Shown in pieces: positions 6,339 through 11,762 of a stretch of DNA of 12,450 bases. This DNA is from an uncultured Collinsella sp. GTDB taxonomy: Bacteria; Actinomycetota; Coriobacteriia; Coriobacteriales; Coriobacteriaceae. The stretch is taken from positions 1 through 12,450 of the forward strand of contig URIJ01000046.1 in NCBI GenBank assembly GCA_900547835.1. Direction: 5' to 3'. The position numbers and the translations under genes were made by a program. The notes beneath the pieces were generated by a model. The model saw nothing but the letters and a program-made list of their open reading frames with translations. It did not search any database and was not told where the DNA came from. Position 1 is the first letter of the stretch; every line of letters begins with the position of its first letter.

Positions 6339-7424
6339 ATGGCGCACGATGTAGTCCTGATTCCTGGTGACGGTATCGGTCCCGAGATTACGCAGGCTAT
6401 GCGCCGCGTGGTCGAGGCCACTGGTGTCCAGATCAACTGGAACGTCCAGGAGGCCGGTGCCGGCGTCATGGACGAGTTTGGCACGCCGCTGCCCCAGCAT
6501 GTGCTCGATGCGGTCGCCGAGACCAAGGTTGCCATCAAGGGCCCCATCACCACGCCGGTCGGTACGGGTTTCCGCAGCGTCAACGTGGCCCTGCGCAAGC
6601 ATTTCGACCTGTACGCCTGCGTGCGCCCCTGCCTGTCGCAGCCGGGCGACGGCTCGCGCTTCCGCGACGTCGACCTGGTCATCGTGCGCGAGAACACCGA
6701 GGACCTCTACGCCGGCATCGAGTTCGATGAGGGCGCTGCCGAGGTCGAGGAGCTCTCGCAGCTCGTCGAGCGTTCGGGCCAAAAGACCTTCGCCGCCGAT
6801 TCCGCGATCTCGATCAAGCCGATCTCCATCGCCAAGAGCCGCCGCATTGTGGAGTATGCCTTTGAGTATGCCCGCCGCTGCGGCCGCAAAAAGGTGACGG
6901 CCGTGCACAAGGCCAACATCATGAAGGCGACTGACGGCCTGTTCCTGCGCGTTGCGCGCGAGGTGGCCGCCAACTATCCCGATATCGAGTTCAACGACAA
7001 GATTGTCGACGCCACCTGCATGGGCCTGGTCCAGAACCCCAACGACTTCGATGTCCTGGTGCTGCCCAACCTGTACGGTGACATTGTGAGCGACCTGTGC
7101 GCCGGTCTGGTAGGTGGACTGGGTATGGCTCCGGGTTCCAACATCGGTGCCGACTGCGCAATCTTTGAGGCTACGCATGGCTCCGCGCCCGATATCGCTG
7201 GCCAGGATATCGCTAACCCCACGGCCGAGATTCTGTCCGCGGCTATGATGCTCGATCACCTGGGCGAGAACGACGCGGCCAATCGCATTCGCGCCGCCGT
7301 ATCTGCCACGCTCGACGAGGGCGAGCAAGTTACCGGTGACGTGCGTCGTGCCCAGACCGGTTCCGTCGAGGGCGCGGTGGGCACGCAGGCCTTTGCCGAT
7401 GCCGTTATCGCGCACCTGGCCTAA
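6339..7424 (+). CDS. Isocitrate/isopropylmalate dehydrogenase family, probably NAD-dependent isocitrate dehydrogenase
   Basis: The 361-aa product starts at ATG 6339 with GAGGAG 9 nt upstream, overlapping the end of the HEAT-like gene. It has the complete decarboxylating dehydrogenase pattern: IPGDGIGPEIT (8-18), TGFRSVNVALRK (76-87, with S80, N82 and R86 for substrate), R96, IVRENTEDLYAG with R117 and Y124, K191 in HKANIMK, metal-binding D224, D248 and D252, and EATHGSAPDIAGQDIANP near the cofactor site. The SxNxxLR loop followed by DLYACVRP is the isocitrate type, not the isopropylmalate type, and the length fits the short NAD-dependent class. The reaction would be isocitrate to 2-oxoglutarate and CO2, supplying glutamate synthesis. 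Homoisocitrate or tartrate-type specificity is a less likely alternative. No leu or cit genes adjoin it. It is last in the 4105-7424 cluster and is followed by hairpins. Confidence 0.92.
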   Translation: MAHDVVLIPGDGIGPEITQAMRRVVEATGVQINWNVQEAGAGVMDEFGTPLPQHVLDAVAETKVAIKGPITTPVGTGFRSVNVALRKHFDLYACVRPCLSQPGDGSRFRDVDLVIVRENTEDLYAGIEFDEGAAEVEELSQLVERSGQKTFAADSAISIKPISIAKSRRIVEYAFEYARRCGRKKVTAVHKANIMKATDGLFLRVAREVAANYPDIEFNDKIVDATCMGLVQNPNDFDVLVLPNLYGDIVSDLCAGLVGGLGMAPGSNIGADCAIFEATHGSAPDIAGQDIANPTAEILSAAMMLDHLGENDAANRIRAAVSATLDEGEQVTGDVRRAQTGSVEGAVGTQAFADAVIAHLA

Positions 7425-7436
7425 GGCATGCACACT

Positions 7437-7467
7437 GCAAACGCCTAAATAGTACTTAAGTGTTTGC
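7437..7467. repeat. Inverted repeat after the isocitrate dehydrogenase gene
   Basis: GCAAAC (7437-7442) and GTTTGC (7462-7467) are inverted with a 19-nt AT-rich spacer that includes the palindrome ACTTAAGT. TATAAC at 7469-7474 just beyond it could be a -10 for the next gene, but no -35 is clear. It may be an operator or a 3' mRNA stem. Confidence 0.4.
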
Positions 7468-7483
7468 GTATAACCTAAGAATC

Positions 7484-7512
7484 AATACGCCCGGCGCTCC
7501 GTCGGGCGTATT
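7484..7512 (+). terminator. Probable terminator hairpin at the end of the four-gene cluster
   Basis: AATACGCCCG (7484-7493) pairs perfectly over 10 bp with CGGGCGTATT (7503-7512), with loop GCGCTCCGT. The trailing sequence CTATTGGGG is not a proper T-run, so efficiency may be partial. The stem is strong and well placed between two genes. Confidence 0.65.
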
Positions 7513-7550
7513 CTATTGGGGACTATGTTTCCTAACAAGGAGTAACTGAT

Positions 7551-8636
7551 ATGGGTCTGATTCAAAAGAAGGACGAGAAGGACGAGATCGACGGCATCCA
7601 GATCATCGAGCGCGGCGAAGGCCCCGACGGTGATGAGGGCGAGAAGATCGACCTGGTCGCCGGCACGTCTGCCGAACATATTGCCGCCGGCACGACCGCC
7701 GAGGAGGAGGACGCTCGCCTGGAGGCAAAGATCGCCGCGGATGCAGCTGACGAGAACCTCATGCCCGAGGAACAGGACGAGGACGACGACTCCGACGTGG
7801 ACGACCACGCTTGTAAGCACAAGAAGACGATGATTGTCGCCTTTGTGGTCGCCATCGTGATCGCTGCCGTGGTCGGCTTCTTTATCGGCAACGGTGGTTT
7901 TGGCGGCAAGGGCGTCGGCTCGGCGACCCTGACCGAGGACCAGCTCGATTCGACCGTGGCAAGCTATAGCTACAACGGCAAGAAGAGCGACATCACCGCG
8001 CGTGAGGCCATCGAGAGCCAGTACAGCCTCGACACCGTCAAGGACGACGACGGCAACTACACCGCTCCGTCTGCCGACGTTATCCTGTCCTACGTGCGCA
8101 ACCAGATTCTGCTGGACGCTGCCGAGGACGAGGGCATTACCGTTTCTTCCAAGGAAATGAAGCAGTACGCCGAGGATTCCATCGGCACTTCGGACTACAA
8201 GACCATGGCCACGCAGTACGGCGTGTCCAAGGACCAGGCCAAGCAGATCGTCCGCCAGTCCGCGACGCTGCAGAAGCTCTACAAGAAGAAGGTGGGCGAT
8301 AGCTCCGCAAGCATGCCGACCGCCCCGACCGAGCCTGCTGACGGCAACGAGGAGACCGCGAGCAAGGACTACGCCGACTACATCATCAACCTTGCCGGCG
8401 ACGAGTGGGATAGCGAGAAGGGCACCTGGAAGGACGCCGACAGCACCTATGCCAAGGCCTTTGCCGATGATGCCTTTACGGCCGATAGCGCTACCTATAA
8501 GCAGGCCATGACCGCCTACTACACCGCCTACCAGCAGTATTCTTCGCAGGCTTCGAGCGCCAGCTCCAAGTGGACCGAGTATGCTAACGGCCTCTACGCC
8601 AAGGCCAACATCAGCATCTACGGCCTGTTTGCGTAA
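7551..8636 (+). CDS. Membrane-anchored SurA/PrsA-like (SurA N-terminal domain) protein
   Basis: ATG 7551 follows AAGGAG at 8 nt. The 361-aa product has three parts. Residues 1-90 are highly acidic and probably cytoplasmic, ending in a basic patch HKK. Residues about 93-112 form a single membrane helix (TMIVAFVVAIVIAAVVGFFI). Residues 113-361 should face outward. The outer part contains VILSYVRNQILLDAAEDEGI followed by SSKEMKQYAEDS and a helical stretch through QIVRQSATLQKLYKKKV, the pattern of SurA/PrsA/trigger-factor-type chaperone N-domains. I see no parvulin peptidyl-prolyl isomerase motif. The C-terminal third is rich in Tyr, Ala and Ser and has no known fold that I recognise. A role in folding or quality control of exported proteins is an inference. 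It is a single-gene unit ending at a strong terminator. Confidence 0.85.
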   Translation: MGLIQKKDEKDEIDGIQIIERGEGPDGDEGEKIDLVAGTSAEHIAAGTTAEEEDARLEAKIAADAADENLMPEEQDEDDDSDVDDHACKHKKTMIVAFVVAIVIAAVVGFFIGNGGFGGKGVGSATLTEDQLDSTVASYSYNGKKSDITAREAIESQYSLDTVKDDDGNYTAPSADVILSYVRNQILLDAAEDEGITVSSKEMKQYAEDSIGTSDYKTMATQYGVSKDQAKQIVRQSATLQKLYKKKVGDSSASMPTAPTEPADGNEETASKDYADYIINLAGDEWDSEKGTWKDADSTYAKAFADDAFTADSATYKQAMTAYYTAYQQYSSQASSASSKWTEYANGLYAKANISIYGLFA

Positions 8637-8679
8637 GGTTTGCCTGAGCCACCGAGTGCGTAGCCAAAAAGTCTGATAA

Positions 8680-8715
8680 GCCCGCTAGAACGGATATCGT
8701 TCTAGCGGGCTTTTT
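8680..8715 (+). terminator. Strong intrinsic terminator after the SurA-like gene
   Basis: GCCCGCTAGAAC (8680-8691) pairs with GTTCTAGCGGGC (8699-8710), followed by TTTTT at 8711-8715. The flanking AA upstream can extend the stem on the T-run. Confidence 0.95.
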
Positions 8716-8765
8716 GCACTGTGGGGAGGGCGATGAGAGGGGGTGGTTGTATGCAAATTTTGGGA

Positions 8766-8797
8766 CACTTTATTCATATAAAGTGAAAACGATTTCG
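8766..8797 (+). promoter_or_regulatory. Inverted repeat overlapping a cre-like / LacI-type operator
   Basis: CACTTTAT (8766-8773) and ATAAAGTG (8778-8785) form a perfect 8-bp dyad with a 4-nt spacer. Overlapping its right end, TGAAAACGATTTCG (8784-8797) agrees at 12 of 14 positions with the Gram-positive catabolite-response consensus TGWAARCGYTWWCA. A sugar-PTS gene is a natural target of catabolite control. Whether this organism uses a CcpA-like LacI protein cannot be judged from the window. Confidence 0.4.
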
Positions 8798-8803
8798 GCT
8801 AAA

Positions 8804-8847
8804 CTGGTAGTAACAATGTGGTACCACTGTTCATCTGGTAGTAACCA
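8804..8847 (+). promoter_or_regulatory. Cluster of GntR/NagR-type operator sites upstream of the PTS gene
   Basis: Three dyad-like elements occur in 44 bp. The 11-mer CTGGTAGTAAC appears twice, at 8804-8814 and 8835-8845, exactly 31 bp apart, and between the copies lies the perfect 10-bp palindrome GTGGTACCAC (8818-8827). The right-hand copy reads TGGT-AGTA-ACCA (8836-8847), the same TGGT-N4-ACCA geometry known for NagR/DasR-type GntR regulators. The 22 bp at 8834-8855 match the region over the gntR promoter (10843-10864) at 18 positions. This points to control by the GntR protein encoded at 10888. Confidence 0.7.
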
Positions 8848-9157
8848 ATTTTGAGACGAAATCGAATGGAAATTGCTAAGAATTAGTTTGGTAATGAAAG
8901 AAACGCACCATGTCTACCTGCGTAAATTACCGTTTACGGGCCAAAAATAACCGTTTGGCAACGATATAGCAATTTGAACGAAATGTGGTGGACGTTTGAA
9001 TTGAGTGTGTGCTACCGTACATACCAGCAACCCCAAATAGGGACTGGGTTGTCTAAGTTTGCGCATCAATGCCGGCAAGCGGAGAAGCCGGTATGCACAA
9101 GGCGCGGACATGGAACTCGTTGGTGAACAACGAAAGAAAGGTTGGAGGAGATACCAT
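8848..9157 (+). promoter_or_regulatory. Long gene-free leader of the PTS gene with several dyads
   Basis: I see no gene in this stretch. It holds CGTAAA/TTTACG (8921-8926 with 8933-8938) and GCCAAA/TTTGGC (8940-8945 with 8954-8959). The heptamer ACCGTTT occurs twice, 21 bp apart (8929-8935 and 8950-8956). Two RNA-style hairpins follow: CAACCC/GGGTTG (9028-9033 with 9046-9051) and ATGCCGGC/GCCGGTAT (9069-9076 with 9087-9094, one G-U). Candidate -35 boxes TTGAGA (8851), TTGAAC (8974) and TTGAAT (8996) exist, but none has a convincing -10 partner, so the promoter is unresolved. GGAGGAG at 9144-9150 is the ribosome binding site for ATG 9158. Confidence 0.4.
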
Positions 9158-9289
9158 ATGATGAAGTACCTCCAGAAGCTCGGCAAAGCGCTGATGCTTC
9201 CCGTCGCGGCGCTTCCCGTCGCAGGTATTCTTATGGCTTATGGGCGTGGGCTACCTGCTCGCTCCCGCAGTCATGGGTGCTGCCGGTGA
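9158..9289 (+). pseudogene. nagE: Frameshifted 5' end of the PTS EIICB gene
   Basis: ATG 9158 has an excellent ribosome binding site, GGAGGAG, at 7 nt, and encodes MMKYLQKLGKALMLPVAALP followed by VAGILM, the canonical N-terminus of NagE-type EIIC proteins. The frame then leaves the family sequence at 9236 and stops at 9289 after an arginine-rich nonsense run. The rest of the transporter continues in another frame from 9240. The break coincides with a 7-bp tandem duplication. With one copy removed, the joined reading is PVAGILMGVGYLLAP and the whole protein would be 496 aa. As given, translation from the proper start yields only a 43-aa peptide. Confidence 0.85.
9230..9243 (+). repeat. Perfect 7-bp tandem duplication causing the frameshift
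   Basis: CTTATGG occurs twice head to tail (9230-9236 and 9237-9243). Seven extra bases shift the frame by +1. Deleting either copy joins the two halves of the PTS reading frame exactly as in NagE homologues. It is either a replication-slippage product or an assembly artefact. Confidence 0.85.
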
Positions 9290-10655
9290 CACTACCGGTT
9301 TTGCCTATACCGCCGGTTTCCTGCTCATCAAGGCAGGCGGCGCTCTTATCGATAACATGGCCTGGCTGTTCGCAGTCGGCGCCGCTGTCGGCCTTGCCGA
9401 CGATCACGATGGCACCGCTGGCCTCGCTGGCCTCGTCGCCTTCCTGATGATCCAGCAGCTCCTGAACCCCGCTGTTGTTGGCACCATTCGTGGTATGGAC
9501 GCCGATGCTCAGACCGCTTGGCTTGCCACGACCGAGGGCATCGCGTTCTCCAAGATCGCTGGTAACTCCTTCATCGGCATCCTGTCCGCCGTCATCGGTG
9601 GCACTTGCTACAACAAGTTCAAGGACACTCGTCTTCCCGACTGGCTGGCCTTCTTCTCCGGCAAGCGTTGCGTCGCCATCATGACCGCCGTCATCTGCAT
9701 CGTCGTCTCCGTCGTCCTGCTCTTTGCTTGGCCGCTCATCTTCGGTGCTCTTGTTGCTCTTGGTGAGGGTATCGCCGCCATGGGTGGTATCGGCGCTGGC
9801 ATCTACGCCTTCCTCAACCGCCTGCTCATCCCGACCGGTCTGCACCACGCTCTGAACAACGTGTTCTGGTTTGACACCATCGGCCTGGGCGACCTGACCC
9901 ACTTCTGGGCTGGCGAGACCTCTGCTGACGTCAAGTGGAGCCTCGGTATGTACATGTCCGGCTTCTTCCCCTGCATGATGTTCGGTATCCCGGGCGCTGC
10001 CCTGGCTATGGTTCAGACCGCTAAGAACAAGAAGGCTGCTATCGGCCTGGTTGTCTCCGCTGCTATCTGCGCCTTTGTCTGCGGCGTCACCGAGCCCTTC
10101 GAGTTCGGCTTCATGTTCCTGTGCTTCCCACTCTACGTCGTGTACGCTGCCCTGTACGGCATCTTCACCGTCGTCACCTACTATGTTGGTTTCCGTGCTG
10201 GCTTCTGCTTCTCCGCTGGTGCTACCGACCTCCTGTTCTCCTCTAGCCTCCCGGCTGCTGCCAACACCTGGATGATCATCCCGCTGGGCATCGCTGCCTT
10301 CCTGGTCTTCTACCTCGTGTTCCGCTTCGCCATCACCAAGTTCAACCTCATGACCCCTGGTCGCGAGGATGAGGATGTCGAGGAGACCTCCGCTTCCGCC
10401 GCTGCTGGCGACGACAAGTTCGCCGCTCTGGCCGCCGCTGTTCTTGCTGCCGTCGGTGGCAAGGAGAACGTCAAGACCGTTGACTGCTGCGCTACTCGCC
10501 TGCGCTTCGAGCTTGGCGATTCCGCTCTGGTCGACGAGGCTGCCTGCAAGAAGGCCGGCGCTCTGGGTGTCATGAAGATGGACAAGGGTGCTACCCAGGT
10601 CATCATCGGCACGCAGGTCCAGGCTGTTGCCGAGGAGCTCAAGAAGCTTCTCTAA
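9240..10655 (+). CDS. nagE: PTS N-acetylglucosamine-type EIICB component (main part, downstream of a frameshift)
   Basis: This 471-aa frame is the bulk of a sugar-PTS permease of the glucose/GlcNAc superfamily. About residues 1-365 form the membrane EIIC domain. HHALNNVFWFDTIGLGDLTHFW and GMYMSGFFPCMMFGIPGAALAM are close to the NagE pattern, and GVTEPFEFGFMFL is the conserved EIIC sugar-site motif. After an acidic/Ala linker, residues about 385-471 are an EIIB domain, with VDCCATRLRFEL carrying the phosphoryl-accepting Cys, probably C417. No EIIA domain is fused, so EIIA must come from another protein. The enzyme imports GlcNAc and delivers GlcNAc-6-P, the substrate of NagA encoded downstream. 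ATG 9240 has no good ribosome binding site and lies inside the first membrane region; the true start is ATG 9158, in another frame because of the 9230-9243 duplication. GlcNAc specificity rests on motif likeness and on neighbouring nagA and gntR. Confidence 0.9.
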   Translation: MGVGYLLAPAVMGAAGDTTGFAYTAGFLLIKAGGALIDNMAWLFAVGAAVGLADDHDGTAGLAGLVAFLMIQQLLNPAVVGTIRGMDADAQTAWLATTEGIAFSKIAGNSFIGILSAVIGGTCYNKFKDTRLPDWLAFFSGKRCVAIMTAVICIVVSVVLLFAWPLIFGALVALGEGIAAMGGIGAGIYAFLNRLLIPTGLHHALNNVFWFDTIGLGDLTHFWAGETSADVKWSLGMYMSGFFPCMMFGIPGAALAMVQTAKNKKAAIGLVVSAAICAFVCGVTEPFEFGFMFLCFPLYVVYAALYGIFTVVTYYVGFRAGFCFSAGATDLLFSSSLPAAANTWMIIPLGIAAFLVFYLVFRFAITKFNLMTPGREDEDVEETSASAAAGDDKFAALAAAVLAAVGGKENVKTVDCCATRLRFELGDSALVDEAACKKAGALGVMKMDKGATQVIIGTQVQAVAEELKKLL

Positions 10656-10682
10656 GCCTTAAAGACGTATCTGTCTTACAAA

Positions 10683-10715
10683 GGGTCGTCCCGCTCCGCG
10701 GAGGCGGCCCTTTTT
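10683..10715 (+). terminator. Intrinsic terminator after the PTS gene
   Basis: GGGTCGTC (10683-10690) pairs with GGCGGCCC (10703-10710), using two G-U pairs. An inner CCGC/GCGG stem follows, then TTTTT at 10711-10715. It separates the PTS transcript from the gntR-nagA unit. Confidence 0.9.
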
Positions 10716-10741
10716 GCTACCTCGATACTTGATGTAGTGGT

Positions 10742-10803
10742 GTAATTGGTATTACGGCGCACAGGCTATCAACCGGCAAACAATATTGAAATATGCTGGT
10801 TGA
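10742..10803. promoter_or_regulatory. Two further dyads upstream of gntR
   Basis: GTAAT-TGGT-ATTAC (10742-10755) is a perfect 5-bp dyad with a TGGT centre. TCAACCGGCA (10769-10778) and TGCTGGTTGA (10794-10803) form 10-bp arms with one non-Watson-Crick pair and a 15-nt AT-rich spacer. TTGACC at 10800-10805 is a -35-like hexamer, but it stands 23 bp from the best -10. These may be operators of the GntR protein or of a second regulator. Confidence 0.4.
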
Positions 10804-10828
10804 CCTGCTGTTATTCCAATAAAACTGC

Positions 10829-10856
10829 TATAGTACGTGGTGTCTGGTTACAACCA
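10829..10856 (+). promoter_or_regulatory. gntR promoter -10 with adjacent GntR-type operator
   Basis: TATAGT at 10829-10834 is a good -10 box; the -35 is unclear. The dyad TGGT-TACA-ACCA (10845-10856) begins 10 nt after the -10 and so covers the start of transcription, the usual place for a repressor site. Its surroundings (10843-10864) match the PTS upstream site at 18 of 22 bases, which suggests autoregulation together with shared control of the PTS gene. Confidence 0.65.
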
Positions 10857-10887
10857 ATTTCGAGTCATTTATCCGGCAGGTATCATT

Positions 10888-11619
10888 ATGGCAATGGGAG
10901 CGCGCAAACAACCTCTGTACGATCAGCTCGTCGATTTGCTGACCGATAAAATCGATCACGAACTTCGACCCGGCGACTATTTGCCGTCTGAGCGTGACCT
11001 GTCGGAACGCTATGGGCTCTCGCGTACGACGGTTCGCCTTGCCCTGCAGGAGCTTGAACGCTTGGGCTTGGTGGTTCGTCAGCGCGGCCGTGGAACCATG
11101 GTGTGCGACCGCTCTCTGCAAACGGCAAATCTCACGCAGACCTATAGCTTTACCGAGCAGATGAAGGCGATCGGCCGTGTGCCCAAGACAACGATTCTCG
11201 AGTTTACCGAGGTCGAGGCTGACAAGAATATTGCCGTAGAGATGAACGCGCGCCTGGGCGAGCGTCTGTACAAGATCAAGCGCCTGCGTATAGCCGATGG
11301 TGTGCCGCTGATGATTGAGTGTACATATCTGCCGAGTCGCAAGTTCTTTGCGCTTAAGCGCCCCATGATCGAGAACAAATCGCTGTACGACATGATCGAG
11401 CAGGACTTTCACGAGAAAGTTCGCGTGGCAGAGGAAGAATTCTATGCGAGTATCGCCCGCCATTCCGACGCTCGTTTGCTCGAGATTGCTGAAGGCGCAC
11501 CGGTCCTGGATTTGATTCGCACCACATATGACATGAACAACGAGGTTATCGAGTATACGCGTTCGGTTGCGCGCGCCGACCAGTTTAAGTACAAGGTCTA
11601 CCACAACCGCGCAGTCTAG
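10888..11619 (+). CDS. nagR: GntR family (HutC/NagR-type, UTRA domain) transcriptional regulator
   Basis: ATG 10888 is preceded by GGCAGG at 7 nt; the frame upstream of it runs through the operator and promoter and is not coding. The 243-aa product has a GntR winged helix-turn-helix in residues about 8-75 (QPLYDQLVDLLTDKI, LPSERDLSERYGLSRTTVRL, then LVVRQRGRGTMV). A UTRA ligand-binding domain follows (about 83-238, with ERLYKIKRLRIADGVPLMIE and the late ADQFKYKVYHNR). In characterised relatives (NagR of Bacillus, DasR of Streptomyces) the UTRA domain binds GlcNAc-6-P or GlcN-6-P and releases DNA of the form TGGT-N4-ACCA; such sites are present before this gene and before the PTS gene. It is followed 143 nt later by nagA, probably on the same transcript. 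The gene symbol is given by context and family, not by direct proof. Confidence 0.92.
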   Translation: MAMGARKQPLYDQLVDLLTDKIDHELRPGDYLPSERDLSERYGLSRTTVRLALQELERLGLVVRQRGRGTMVCDRSLQTANLTQTYSFTEQMKAIGRVPKTTILEFTEVEADKNIAVEMNARLGERLYKIKRLRIADGVPLMIECTYLPSRKFFALKRPMIENKSLYDMIEQDFHEKVRVAEEEFYASIARHSDARLLEIAEGAPVLDLIRTTYDMNNEVIEYTRSVARADQFKYKVYHNRAV

Positions 11620-11638
11620 AGTTATTGGGTATAAACGG

Positions 11639-11746
11639 CTTGGCGTGTTTTGCGGCGGGTGCAAAATGTGCCAAGCGGTAGAAGGCAACGAACAATCGCT
11701 CGAATTAACAATGCAGTGGTTTTTGATCCGCCCTAAAACGCACTGC
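11639..11746 (+). promoter_or_regulatory. Two stable hairpins in the gntR-nagA intergenic leader
   Basis: Hairpin A: CTTGGC (11639-11644) pairs with GCCAAG (11670-11675) and, inside a GT/GT internal loop, GTTTTGC (11647-11653) pairs with GCAAAAT (11661-11667). Hairpin B: GCAGTG (11713-11718) pairs with CACTGC (11741-11746), and GTTTT/AAAAC continues it across one bulged base. Neither is followed by a T-run, so they are not standard terminators. Hairpin B ends 6 nt before the nagA ribosome binding site GGGAG (11753-11757). They may protect or process the mRNA or tune nagA translation. Confidence 0.5.
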
Positions 11747-11762
11747 GGGTACGGGAGCATAG

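Noticed and set aside
5172..7433. A very long minus-strand open frame (about 750 codons) opposite the membrane protein, HEAT-like and isocitrate dehydrogenase genes.
   Set aside because: The three plus-strand genes have good ribosome binding sites and recognisable motifs. The minus-strand product shows no family motif and is the usual stop-poor shadow of GC-rich coding DNA.
8914..9186. A minus-strand open frame of 90 codons in the PTS leader.
   Set aside because: It has no ribosome binding site or recognisable motif and overlaps the operator/leader elements and the start of the PTS gene.
9230..9243. Programmed ribosomal frameshifting as the explanation for the split PTS frame.
   Set aside because: There is no slippery heptamer of the X-XXY-YYZ type, no nearby stop or stimulatory SD. 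A 7-bp tandem duplication explains the shift completely and its removal restores the canonical protein.
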